In this document: one piece after another, positions 36,176 through 44,667 of the stretch | How the letters are laid out: each line of letters starts with the position of its first letter | How positions within the stretch are numbered: position 1 is the stretch's first letter | NCBI RefSeq assembly: GCF_900104795.1 | Contig: NZ_FNTG01000002.1 | Coordinates: 3,348,001 to 3,412,000 of the forward strand | From: Burkholderia sp. WP9 | GTDB taxonomy: Bacteria; Pseudomonadota; Gammaproteobacteria; Burkholderiales; Burkholderiaceae | Direction of reading: 5' to 3' | DNA length: 64,000 nucleotides | Made by a program: the position numbers and the translations under genes | Notes under the pieces: model-generated | What the model was told of the DNA's origin: nothing | The model's input: only the letters and a program-made list of their open reading frames with translations | The model's database searches: none

Positions 36176-38506
36176 TCATACCCGCTGCCGGCTCAGTACC
36201 CGTTGCAATTCCCGTGGATCGACCGGTTTGGTGAAGTGATGGTCGAAGCCGGCCTCCACGGCGGTTTGCTTGTCCTGCTGCTGGCCCCAACCCGTGACGG
36301 CGATCAGCAGAATGCCGGCGTCCTCGTGATCGCGGCGAATCCGCCGCGCCACTTCATAGCCGTTCAGCCGCGGCAAGCCGATATCCAGAATCACCGCCTG
36401 CGGGGCAAAGGCGTCGATCAGTTCGAGACCGGCAATGCCGTCGCCGGCGGTGCGCACTTCGTGGCCTTCGAGTTCGAGCACCATCGCGAGGCTTTCTGCG
36501 GCGTCCGCGTTGTCGTCGACGACCAGCACGCGCAGGCCGGCCGTATGCGGCGCCTCGGGCGGCGCGCTGTCGGCCGCCAGCGCGGCGGCTTTCGTCAGCG
36601 GCAGCCGGATCACGAACTCGCTGCCGGTGCCGGGGCCGTCGCTGAAGGCCGCGACCGTGCCGCCGTGCAGTTCCGCGAGGCCGCGCACCAGTGCGAGACC
36701 AATGCCGAGCCCGCCTTGCGAGCGGTCCAAAGCCGGAGCGAGTTGCGAGAACATTTCGAACACGCTGTCCAGATGCTCGCTTGGGATGCCGATACCGGAA
36801 TCGCGCACGACGATCACCGCTTCGTCGCCTTCACGCTCCGCCGCGAGCGAGATGCTGCCGCCAGGCGGCGTGTACTTGGCCGCGTTGTTCAGCAGATTCA
36901 GGATCATCTGCGAGAGGCGCGTGGGATCGGCGATCAGATAAAGCGGCTCGCGGGGCAGCGTCACGCTCAAATGATGGGATGAGGCCTGCACGGTCGGCCG
37001 CGCCGCTTCCATGGCCGATTGCATCGCGCGCGCCAGTTCGAGCCGTTGCTTGCGCAACTCGAGCTTGCCCTGGGTGATGCGCGAGACTTCCAGCAGGTCG
37101 TCGACCAGATGCGTCATGTGTTGCAGTTGCCGGTCGAACACGTCGCGCGACCAGTTCAGTTGCGGATCGGCGAACTCCTTCAAACGCAAAATCTCGAGGA
37201 CGTTGCGCATGGGCGCAAGCGGATTGCGCAGTTCATGCGCGAGCGTGGCGAGGAATTCATCCTTGCGGCGATCGGCCTTGGAGAGTTCGAGATTCAGCCG
37301 CGTGAGCTGATGTTCCGCGCGCCGGCGCTCGGTAATGTCGCGATTGATGCTGACCGCGCCGTAGATGTCGCCACGCGCGTTCGCGAGCGGCTTGACCACG
37401 GTTTCGCAGACGCCGCGCGAACCGTCGCGCCGCACGAAGGGCAACTCGCCGCGCCACGTGCCTTCGGCGGCCAGCGCCGCAAGCGTTTCCCGGCGAATGT
37501 TCAAGGCATCTTCCGGCGGCAGGAAGAGCGCGACCGGCTTGCCGAGAATCTCGCGCATGCGATAACCCAGCATGCGCTCGCCGCCCACGTTGAAGTCGGT
37601 GATATTGCCGCGCAGATCGGTGATCACGATCGCGTCGCTCAGGTGCTCGAAGATCGCGGCCTGGCGCAGCAGCACGGTCTGCGCTTCCTTGCGTTCGGTA
37701 ATGTCGATGCCGAGGCCGTAGATCATCAGCGGCTCGCCGTGCCGGTCGTAGGCGGCGCGCCCGCGCCCTTCCATCCAGCACCAGTCGCCGCTCGCATGCA
37801 GGAAGCGGAATTCGGCGACGTAATCGTCGCCGGCTTCCACCGCATGGTCCACCGCCTCGTTCAGCGCGAGCAGATCGCCTGGATGAATCAGTTCGAAAAA
37901 GCCGCCGGGCGTGTTGGCAAAACGTCCTTCGGCGTAGCCCGCGAGCGCTTCCAGTTCGCGGCTCCACCAGAACCTGCCGGACTTCGGCTCGTGCGACCAC
38001 GCGCCCATGCGCGCGCCGCGCATGGCGAGACTCAGCACGTCGCGGCTTTCCTGCAACTCTTTTTGCGCGAGCTGATGCGCGGCCACGGAGGCCTCGGCGT
38101 TGCGCCGTGCGAGCAGCAACTCCTGCTCGTACTTATGGCGATCGGCGACGATCAGCACGGCCACTTCGAGGTAGGTCAGCTCGCCATGACGGCGGCGCAC
38201 CGCGTTGAGCAGCATGGGCAGCATGTGGCCGTCGCGATGCATCATGTTCAGCTTGACCTCGGCCACCGAACCCTGCATTTGCAGGAGCGGCGCCCAATGC
38301 GTCTGATAGAACACCTTGCCGCCCGTGCTCAACAGATCCTGAATCTGTCGCGCGTCGGCAAGCTCGTGGGCCTCGTAGCCGAGCCAGCCGCAGAAGGTCG
38401 CGTTGACGCGCAGGATGCGGCCATTGTGGTCGGTGACGAGCAGGCCGCAGGCGGCGTGCTCAAACAGCGCATCGCCGGAGGGCAGCGGGTAGTCCGTGCT
38501 TTGCAT
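36176..38506 (-). CDS. Hybrid histidine kinase with three PAS domains and receiver
   Basis: A 776-residue soluble sensor. Three PAS regions at about 10-130, 155-275 and 280-400 (the last two end in PAC-type ITERKEAQT and ITERRRAEH), a HisKA helix with phosphorylated His near 424 (LAHELRNPLAPM), an HATPase domain with N, G1 and G2 boxes (ILNLLNNAAKY, VRDSGIGIP, GLGIGLALV), then a C-terminal receiver with Asp near 706 (VILDIGLPRLNGYE). No membrane helices, so it senses a cytoplasmic signal. The start is 4 nt after the RsbQ-like gene stop, so the two are almost certainly one operon and one pathway. Confidence 0.95.
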   Translation of the reverse strand: MQSTDYPLPSGDALFEHAACGLLVTDHNGRILRVNATFCGWLGYEAHELADARQIQDLLSTGGKVFYQTHWAPLLQMQGSVAEVKLNMMHRDGHMLPMLLNAVRRRHGELTYLEVAVLIVADRHKYEQELLLARRNAEASVAAHQLAQKELQESRDVLSLAMRGARMGAWSHEPKSGRFWWSRELEALAGYAEGRFANTPGGFFELIHPGDLLALNEAVDHAVEAGDDYVAEFRFLHASGDWCWMEGRGRAAYDRHGEPLMIYGLGIDITERKEAQTVLLRQAAIFEHLSDAIVITDLRGNITDFNVGGERMLGYRMREILGKPVALFLPPEDALNIRRETLAALAAEGTWRGELPFVRRDGSRGVCETVVKPLANARGDIYGAVSINRDITERRRAEHQLTRLNLELSKADRRKDEFLATLAHELRNPLAPMRNVLEILRLKEFADPQLNWSRDVFDRQLQHMTHLVDDLLEVSRITQGKLELRKQRLELARAMQSAMEAARPTVQASSHHLSVTLPREPLYLIADPTRLSQMILNLLNNAAKYTPPGGSISLAAEREGDEAVIVVRDSGIGIPSEHLDSVFEMFSQLAPALDRSQGGLGIGLALVRGLAELHGGTVAAFSDGPGTGSEFVIRLPLTKAAALAADSAPPEAPHTAGLRVLVVDDNADAAESLAMVLELEGHEVRTAGDGIAGLELIDAFAPQAVILDIGLPRLNGYEVARRIRRDHEDAGILLIAVTGWGQQQDKQTAVEAGFDHHFTKPVDPRELQRVLSRQRV

Positions 38507-38510
38507 CGCG

Positions 38511-39314
38511 TTACAGGCTCATCGGCCCGAGAAAGGCGCGCATGGCAGCCGCGCTCGCCTGAGGCGAACTCAGGTGCGGACAATGGCCGATGTTTTCGAT
38601 CAGCTGCAGCGAACTGCCGGGCAGCATGCGGTGCATGTATTCGCCGACCTCGCGCGGCGCGATGATGTCGTCGCTACATTGCAGAATCAGCGTGGGCGTG
38701 ACGGCGCGCGGCAGGATGTCGCGATGGTCGGAGAGAAAGGTCACGCGCGCGAATTGCCGCGCAATCTCGGGATCCGCGCGGCAGAAGCTGTTGGTCAGTT
38801 CGACGCCGAGTTCCGGCTGCTCCGGCGCGCCCATGATGGCCGGCGCCACGGTACTCGACCAGCCGAGGTAGTTGCTCTCCAGCGTGCGCAGCAGGTCCTC
38901 GATATCTTCGCGAGAGAAGCCGCCCACGTAGTCGCCGTCGTTCACATAGCAGGGCGACGGGCTGACCATGATATGCGCGCGGAAGAGTTGCGGCGCCTGC
39001 AGGCTCGCGATGAGGCCGATCATCGCGCTCACGGAGTGGCCGACGAACACCACCGGAGCCTCGGCGACTTCGCGAATGATCTCGATCAGGTCGCTCGCGT
39101 ATCCGTGCAGCGAGTCGTACTTGTCGATGTCGTACGCGGCGAGGTCGGACGAGCCACTGCCGACGTGGTCGAACAGCACGATCCGGTATTCGTCATGAAA
39201 CGACGGCGCGAGATAGCGCCACATGCTCTGATCGCACCCGAAGCCGTGCGCCATCACCATGGTCCGTGTGCCGCGGCCGGAAATCTGTATGTTGTTGCGC
39301 TGGGTGATGCTCAT
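38511..39314 (-). CDS. RsbQ-like alpha/beta hydrolase
   Basis: A 267-residue alpha/beta hydrolase matching RsbQ of Bacillus and the plant D14/KAI2 receptors in length and motifs: MAHGFGCDQSMWRYLAP (oxyanion and cap region), nucleophile Ser94 in GHSVSAMIG, acidic residue at 215/216 in CSDDIIAP, and His244 in IGHCPHL. In Bacillus RsbQ supplies a small hydrophobic signal to the PAS domain of RsbP. Here the partner is a PAS histidine kinase 4 nt downstream, implying the same logic with a different output. No signal peptide. First codons fit the family start. Confidence 0.93.
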   Translation of the reverse strand: MSITQRNNIQISGRGTRTMVMAHGFGCDQSMWRYLAPSFHDEYRIVLFDHVGSGSSDLAAYDIDKYDSLHGYASDLIEIIREVAEAPVVFVGHSVSAMIGLIASLQAPQLFRAHIMVSPSPCYVNDGDYVGGFSREDIEDLLRTLESNYLGWSSTVAPAIMGAPEQPELGVELTNSFCRADPEIARQFARVTFLSDHRDILPRAVTPTLILQCSDDIIAPREVGEYMHRMLPGSSLQLIENIGHCPHLSSPQASAAAMRAFLGPMSL

Positions 39315-39391
39315 GGTCTGTTCCCGAAGCCTGCCGGATGAAAGCGGCGATCACGCCAGGCGCGCCTCAGCCGGTATTCAGCAGAATGTTA

Positions 39392-39424
39392 CCCGAGTCT
39401 TGCCCGAGTCTTGCCCGAGTCTTG
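39392..39424. repeat. Three 11-bp direct repeats CCCGAGTCTTG
   Basis: CCCGAGTCTTG is perfectly repeated at 39392-39402, 39403-39413 and 39414-39424, 78 bp upstream of the RsbQ-like start. Helical-turn spacing (11 bp) would place copies on one face, as for a protein-binding array. Confidence 0.85.
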
Positions 39425-39565
39425 CCGCGAAGCCGTGTATCGGTGTTGTCAGGCGTGGGCGGCATGTGGGACTCGGAGCGAGAGGTCTTGCGTCTGACGC
39501 TGCGACCATCGTTTGGTTCCGGCGCGCATGTGATCCGCGCGCGGTCAATCCCGTATGATGCAATC

Positions 39566-39667
39566 GGCATTGGCATTGGCATTGGCATTGGCATTGGCAT
39601 TGGCATTGGCATTGGCATTGGCATTGGCATTGGCATTGGCATTGGCATTGGCATTGGCATTGGCATT
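39566..39667. repeat. Perfect GGCATT hexanucleotide array, 17 copies
   Basis: Seventeen uninterrupted GGCATT units (102 bp), then GGCAC. It lies 252 bp upstream of the RsbQ-like start codon and 57 bp beyond the yihY stop. Frames through it read as (IG)n, (AL)n, (MP)n or (CQ)n dipeptides; these are by-products, not genes. Unusually pure for a sequence under no constraint, so probably expanding by slippage. Confidence 0.97.
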
Positions 39668-39724
39668 GGCACGGCGGAAAGTGGCGGGCAGACGCACGCC
39701 GCAGGTTTTCTATTCGCGTTTCCG

Positions 39725-40627
39725 TCAACCGGTCTCGATCTTCGGCTGCGGCGCCTCAGGTGACTCGGTTCCGAATCGTTCGTATTGCGAAATCACCTGT
39801 GCGCCGAATAGCAGTAGTGTTGCGAGCCACTCCAGGCTGAACAGGATCACGATCGCCATGGTCAGCGATCCATACACCACGCTGACTTGCGAGAGCGTGG
39901 CGAAATACCAGACCAGCACATGCCGGGTGATCTCCCACAGCGCGGCGGCAACTATGCCGCCGAACAGCGCATGTTTGAGCGAAGGGCGTCCGACCGGCAT
40001 CACCATATAGATCGAAGTCAGCACGAAAATCTCGCCCGCGAGGCCGAGCAGATACAGCACGACGCGAGAGAGTCCTTGCAATGAAACGTGCAGCCCGAAC
40101 AAATCGATGCCTTCGGCGCCGATCGCCTCGAGACCGCTCGACACGAAGGTGACGATCAGCAAGCCCACGCCGAGAAACAGGATGTAGCAATACGGCAGCA
40201 TGGCCGAGAGCAGGAAGTGCCGTCGCCGCACCACCACGCGGTGAACGAAAATCAGCGACATGGCGTTCTCCAGAACGGTGAAGGCGAGCGAGCTGAAGAA
40301 GATCATGGTGAGCAGCAGCACCCAGCCGATCACCGCGCGATGCGCGAGAAAATTGGCCAGTTCGCGCACGAGCGCATTCGATTGACCCGGCACCAGCCAT
40401 TGCAACAGATGCGCGAGCGCCGCCAGTAAAACATGTTGCGGCACGACGCGGGACAAGGCGATCACGATCAGGATCATTAGCGGAACGATCGACAGCAGCG
40501 CGTAATATGCGACCGCGCCGGCGAGCAGCAAACCCTGGTTCGCACGAAAGGCCTTCAAGGTTTGCAGCAGGAAAGTACCGGGATGTTTCGCTACATACAA
40601 CACGTGATCGTCGATGATGGTTTGCAT
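39725..40627 (-). CDS. YihY/UPF0761 (BrkB-like) membrane protein
   Basis: A 300-residue inner-membrane protein with six or so helices (for example GLLLAGAVAYYALLSIVPLMILI and VLLLTMIFFSSLAFTVLENAM). It has the GSxxA-type packing and polar LSIVPL signature of the YihY/BrkB family, formerly called ribonuclease BN; no nuclease motif is present. Function unresolved (virulence factor BrkB of Bordetella gives serum resistance). ATG 40627 follows GAGAGG. C-terminal tail (ERFGTESPEAPQPKIETG) is cytoplasmic and charged. Divergent from the exonuclease gene. Confidence 0.93.
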   Translation of the reverse strand: MQTIIDDHVLYVAKHPGTFLLQTLKAFRANQGLLLAGAVAYYALLSIVPLMILIVIALSRVVPQHVLLAALAHLLQWLVPGQSNALVRELANFLAHRAVIGWVLLLTMIFFSSLAFTVLENAMSLIFVHRVVVRRRHFLLSAMLPYCYILFLGVGLLIVTFVSSGLEAIGAEGIDLFGLHVSLQGLSRVVLYLLGLAGEIFVLTSIYMVMPVGRPSLKHALFGGIVAAALWEITRHVLVWYFATLSQVSVVYGSLTMAIVILFSLEWLATLLLFGAQVISQYERFGTESPEAPQPKIETG

Positions 40628-40792
40628 GGGACCTCTCAGCGCGCGTTGCGAACTCTGCGGGCATGCAGACTTTGTCGACGCGCTTGCCTTGTCACTTAAG
40701 CAAGTATGCGGCCATACTGGATAACGCTGTCGTTCGGATGCGGCGGCCCGGCAAAGTGCGCCGGGAATGCAGTTTGCTTGGCGGCTGTGGCG

Positions 40793-41983
40793 ATGTTGCA
40801 TCAACCTGCTTCAGGACCCCACTTGAACCTAGCCTCTGACCACGCGGACAGCGCGGACCTGGTGGTTGCGCGGCCCGAGGGACTGTACTGTCCACCCGGC
40901 GATTTTTATATCGACCCGTGGCGCCCTGTCGAACGCGCCGTGATCACGCATGCGCATTCCGATCACGCGCGCTTCGGGCATCGCCACTATCTTGCGTCGC
41001 GAGCGGGCGCGAACGTGCTGCTGTCGCGTTTGCCCGGCATTTCGCTGCAAACCCTGGCATATGGCGAGCGTCTCGATCTCAACGGCACAACCGTCTCGCT
41101 GCATCCCGCCGGGCATGTGCTGGGCTCGGCGCAATTGCGGATCGAGCATCGAGGGCGCGTTTGGGTCGCATCGGGCGACTACAAGCTCGACCCCGACCCG
41201 ACTTGCGACGCTTTTGAACCGGTACGGTGCGACACCTTCATTACCGAGTCGACCTTCGGCCTGCCGATCTATCGATGGGACGCGCCGCAAACCGTATTCG
41301 ATGGCATCGATTCGTGGTGGCGTCACAACGCTGCCGAAGGACGCGCGTCGGTCCTGTTCTGCTATTCGTTCGGCAAGGCGCAGCGCGTGCTGGCGAGCGT
41401 CGACGCGGGCATTGGTCCGATCTTCTGTCACGGCGCGGTCGAGCCGCTCAATCGCGCGTATCGGCAAGCCGGGGTCAGCTTGCCGCCGGTGCGTCCAGTC
41501 AGTGAGATACCGGTCAAGGACAAGGCCGTGTTCCGGCAAACGTTGATCGTTGCGCCGCCGTCCGCGCAGGGCAGCGCGTGGCTCAAGCGCTTCGGCGACT
41601 ACAGCGACGCGTTCGCTTCGGGATGGATGCGGTTGCGAGGAGCGCGCCGCAGGCGTGGTGTCGACCGCGGTTTCGTACTGTCGGACCACGCGGATTGGCC
41701 CAGCTTGCAAACGGCTATTCAGGCGACTGGCGCCGCACGCGTAATCGTGACCCACGGGTCCGTCGAGCCGATGGTGCGCTGGTTGCGGGAACAGGGCCTC
41801 GAAGCGGGCGCGTTTGAAACGCAATACGGCGACGATACGGTCGAAGCGGACGCCGCGGGTGCGGATGAAACAGCCGCTACGGGCAACATAAAACTTCCAC
41901 TCGATCAGACGGGCGAGCAGGACGAGTCCGCCGATAACGCCGCCACGCTCGCTGATCCCGTCAACCCGGCGAGTAGCGCATGA
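40793..41983 (+). CDS. Ligase-associated DNA exonuclease (MBL/beta-CASP)
   Basis: A 396-residue metallo-beta-lactamase fold nuclease of the ligase-associated exonuclease family, acting with the next gene in DNA end repair. Metal motif THAHSDHARFGHRHY (HAHSDH at 53-58), further ligands in PAGHVLGSAQ, SGDYKLDPDPTCD and VLSDHADW, and the beta-CASP insert with ESTFGLPIYRWD. ATG 40793 lacks a good ribosome site; a TTG at about 40823 (LNLASDHAD) and the frame from 40706 are alternatives. Its stop overlaps the ligase start (ATGA). Confidence 0.92.
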   Translation: MLHQPASGPHLNLASDHADSADLVVARPEGLYCPPGDFYIDPWRPVERAVITHAHSDHARFGHRHYLASRAGANVLLSRLPGISLQTLAYGERLDLNGTTVSLHPAGHVLGSAQLRIEHRGRVWVASGDYKLDPDPTCDAFEPVRCDTFITESTFGLPIYRWDAPQTVFDGIDSWWRHNAAEGRASVLFCYSFGKAQRVLASVDAGIGPIFCHGAVEPLNRAYRQAGVSLPPVRPVSEIPVKDKAVFRQTLIVAPPSAQGSAWLKRFGDYSDAFASGWMRLRGARRRRGVDRGFVLSDHADWPSLQTAIQATGAARVIVTHGSVEPMVRWLREQGLEAGAFETQYGDDTVEADAAGADETAATGNIKLPLDQTGEQDESADNAATLADPVNPASSA

Positions 41984-43656
41984 AACGCTTCGCGGCCCTC
42001 TATACCGCGCTCGACGCGACCACCTCGACGCACGACAAACTCGAGGCGCTCACCAGTTACTTTGCCGTGGCCGAGCCGGAAGATGCGGCGTGGGCATCGT
42101 ATTTCCTCGCTGGCGGTAAGCCGCGCCAATCGGTGCCCACGCGTCTTCTGAGCGAGATCGCCCGCGAGCGTGCCGGTCTGCCGGCATGGTTATTCGAGGA
42201 GTCGTATCACGCCGTGGGCGATCTGGCGGAGACCATCGCGCATATTCTGCCGCCCGCGCAGCGCACCTTCGAACTGGGTCTCACGCAATGGATCGAGCAG
42301 CGCATTCTGACGTTGCGAGGGGCGGCGCCGGAAGAGTTGCGCACGCGTTTGCTCAGCTATTGGGACGAACTCGATTGGGGTGGCCGCTTTCTGCTGACGA
42401 AACTGATTGGCGGCGGGTTTCGCGTCGGCGTGGCGCGGCAACTGGTGGTGAGGGCGCTTGCGGAAGTGGCGGGCGTTGATCATAAGCGGATTGCGCAACG
42501 TATGGTCGGTTGGACCGACTCGCAACAGAAGCCCGACGCCGCGCGCTATCTGCGTTTGATCGCACCCGAAGCAACGGGTGACGATGCACAAGCCGGCGAG
42601 TCCCAGCATGACAGCGATCTCGGGCTGCCGTATCCGTTCTTCCTGGCCCATCCGTTGCAGGCTGATCCGGCCACGCTTGGCGATCCCTCGCAATGGCAGG
42701 TCGAATGGAAATGGGACGGCATTCGCGCGCAGCTCGTCAAACGCGGCGGACGCGTCTGGCTGTGGTCACGCGGCGAAGATCTGATCACGGACCGGTTCCC
42801 CGAAGTCGCGGCGCTAGGTGAGGCCTTGCCAGACGGCTTCGTGATTGATGGGGAGATCCTCGCGTGGGAACCGGGCGCAAGCGCGCCATTGCCATTCGCG
42901 CGCTTGCAACCCCGTATTGCCCGCAAAACGCTGACTAAAAAAATCCTCGCCGATTCGCCCGCCACGCTTCTTGCTTACGATCTGCTCGAAGCGCACGGCA
43001 GGGATTTGCGCATGACGCCGCTTGCCGCGCGGCGCGTCCAACTGGATGCGCTCGCAACCGCCATGGAAGGCACGCTCGCGCGTGATCTGCTGCGCGTGTC
43101 GCCGCTCGTGCGCGCGCCTGACTGGCATGCGCTCGCGGCGTTGCGCGATGAGAGCCGTGCGCGTGGCGTGGAAGGTCTGATGGTGAAGGAGCGCGAGTCG
43201 ATGTACGGAGTGGGCCGGACCAAGGCGTCCGGCACATGGTGGAAATGGAAAATCGATCCTTATGCAGTAGATGCCGTGCTGGTTTACGCACAGCGTGGAC
43301 ATGGCCGCCGGGCCAGTCTCTACACCGATTTCACATTCGCGATATGGGACGAAGCGGACGGTGTACGCACGCTCGTACCGTTCGCCAAGGCGTATTCCGG
43401 ACTGACTGACGAAGAAATGCGCCAGGTGGATGCGATTGTGCGCAAGACCACGATCGAGAAATTCGGTCCTGTGCGCAGCGTGACGCCCACGCTGGTATTC
43501 GAAATCGGCTTCGAGGGCATTCAGGCGAGCCCGCGTCATAAATCCGGTGTGGCCGTGCGGTTTCCGCGCATGCTGCGCTGGCGCACCGACAAACATATCG
43601 ACGACGCCGATACGCTCGCCATGCTTAAAGGCTTCATCGACGATCCCTCGGGATAA
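41980..43656 (+). CDS. Ligase-associated ATP-dependent DNA ligase
   Basis: A 558-residue ATP-dependent DNA ligase (LigB-type clade, distinct from NAD-dependent LigA). Adenylation motif I is KWDG with Lys244 (VEWKWDGIRAQLV), motif III DGEILAW, motif IV GLMVKE, motif V WWKWK and the OB-fold C terminus GVAVRFPRMLRWRTDK. The N-terminal DBD-like region precedes motif I. ATGA overlap with the exonuclease shows an operon. The Lhr-type helicase and MPE that usually follow in the four-gene set are absent here. Confidence 0.95.
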   Translation: MKRFAALYTALDATTSTHDKLEALTSYFAVAEPEDAAWASYFLAGGKPRQSVPTRLLSEIARERAGLPAWLFEESYHAVGDLAETIAHILPPAQRTFELGLTQWIEQRILTLRGAAPEELRTRLLSYWDELDWGGRFLLTKLIGGGFRVGVARQLVVRALAEVAGVDHKRIAQRMVGWTDSQQKPDAARYLRLIAPEATGDDAQAGESQHDSDLGLPYPFFLAHPLQADPATLGDPSQWQVEWKWDGIRAQLVKRGGRVWLWSRGEDLITDRFPEVAALGEALPDGFVIDGEILAWEPGASAPLPFARLQPRIARKTLTKKILADSPATLLAYDLLEAHGRDLRMTPLAARRVQLDALATAMEGTLARDLLRVSPLVRAPDWHALAALRDESRARGVEGLMVKERESMYGVGRTKASGTWWKWKIDPYAVDAVLVYAQRGHGRRASLYTDFTFAIWDEADGVRTLVPFAKAYSGLTDEEMRQVDAIVRKTTIEKFGPVRSVTPTLVFEIGFEGIQASPRHKSGVAVRFPRMLRWRTDKHIDDADTLAMLKGFIDDPSG

Positions 43657-43995
43657 ACCCGCTGAGTAGAAATCCCTAAAGCGTGCAAGTGGCAGCCGCC
43701 TCGTGCACGCGGCAAGCGCGGCCCGCACAGCCGTTGTGCGTCTGATCGACGCACAGAGGGCATTTACCGCGAAATTCGCACTGTCTCCTGGTATTAAATC
43801 CATGAGCGGTGATTTATGGCGTGAGCTATGGTGGTGAGGTAAAGCGTATGCGGCGGCCCGTTGAGCGCCGTGCAACGCACACCGAAACCTTCGTCCGGCG
43901 CACGATGGATTTTGTCCGTACGTCGGGAGCGAATCTTGCGCGCGTGTTCCGAAGTGCCTGCGAGTAGCGCATGGAAGAATGCCAGGGAGAAGAGG
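43657..43995. other. 339-bp gap between ligase and receiver genes
   Basis: No acceptable gene. On the minus strand 43675-43783 a frame rich in Cys (six Cys, pattern with CPLC and AGRAC) runs to a stop, but it has no start codon after an upstream stop and was not called. Confidence 0.5.
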
Positions 43996-44454
43996 GTGAC
44001 GTTCGACGACCGTATGGATGAAAACGACGACGTTGTCGTGTGGAGGCCGATCCAGTACGCGATGGCCTCGCACCGGCGTGTGCTCGTGGTGGACGATTAC
44101 CGTGAAGCGGCGGAGGCATTGCAGATGTTGCTCACCGCCGACGGCTTCGAGTGCCGCGCGCTCGAGGACCCGCTTGCGGTCTGCGAGATGGCGCGCGAAT
44201 GGCAGCCATTCGCGGTGGTGCTCGACATCAAGATGCCGGGGCTCGACGGACTTGAGCTGGCTCGCCGCCTGCGCGCACACGCTTCGACTTCCCATATGCT
44301 GCTGGTGGCGTGTACCGCGTTTGCCTCGCGTGACGACCGGGCCCGCGCCAAAGCGGCCGGTTTCGACGCACATTGCGCCAAGCCGCTGACGCCCGAGCGT
44401 TTGTTGCGCGTACTGGAATCAGCCGCTGCACTGCACGAGGCCGGACGACCGTAA
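43996..44454 (+). CDS. Stand-alone response regulator receiver protein
   Basis: About 152 residues: a single CheY-like receiver with no output domain. Acidic pocket VVDDYREAAE, phosphoacceptor Asp77 (VVLDIKMPGLDG), Thr in ACTAFAS and Lys in HCAKPL. It could be a phosphate sink or relay for one of the hybrid kinases in the window. GTG 43996 has GGGAG 6 nt upstream; ATG 44014 is in frame, six codons later. 339 bp after the ligase stop. Confidence 0.92.
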   Translation: MTFDDRMDENDDVVVWRPIQYAMASHRRVLVVDDYREAAEALQMLLTADGFECRALEDPLAVCEMAREWQPFAVVLDIKMPGLDGLELARRLRAHASTSHMLLVACTAFASRDDRARAKAAGFDAHCAKPLTPERLLRVLESAAALHEAGRP

Positions 44455-44530
44455 AGGCTGCGTGCGCTTTGAAAAAAAATCCCATGCCATCGATCATGCT
44501 ATTGCCGAAAGATTGAATCAGGAGCAGGGG

Positions 44531-44605
44531 ATGCAGATCAAATTCTCCTTCCGGCATGACGAAGTTGTAGAACCCACGATAGAACACGGGTCCACGGGTT
44601 GCTGA
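44531..44605 (+). CDS. Possible 24-residue leader or small protein
   Basis: AGGAG at 44520-44524 lies 6 nt before ATG 44531, giving MQIKFSFRHDEVVEPT and ending in Cys. No homology known to me. It precedes the SDR gene by 62 bp on the same strand. The ribosome site is stronger than expected by chance, but the length and lack of comparison keep confidence low. Confidence 0.3.
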   Translation: MQIKFSFRHDEVVEPTIEHGSTGC

Positions 44606-44667
44606 TTGTGTTGCCATGCGGTGTGTATTCACACATTGCGCAATCTCATCGCAACCGGAGATCCGTC

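Noticed and set aside
39566..39667. CRISPR-like array
   Set aside because: Units are contiguous hexamers without spacers, so it is a simple tandem repeat.
39338..39763. Plus-strand frame with a long (IG)n stretch, and opposite frames of (MP)n, (AL)n, (CQ)n
   Set aside because: By-products of the GGCATT array; no ribosome site or conserved flanking sequence.
43675..43783. Cys-rich minus-strand frame with CPLC and AGRAC
   Set aside because: Closed by an upstream stop with no ATG, GTG or TTG in frame.
42814..44373. 519-residue minus-strand frame opposite the ligase and receiver
   Set aside because: Antisense of two well-supported genes; composition typical of a shadow frame.
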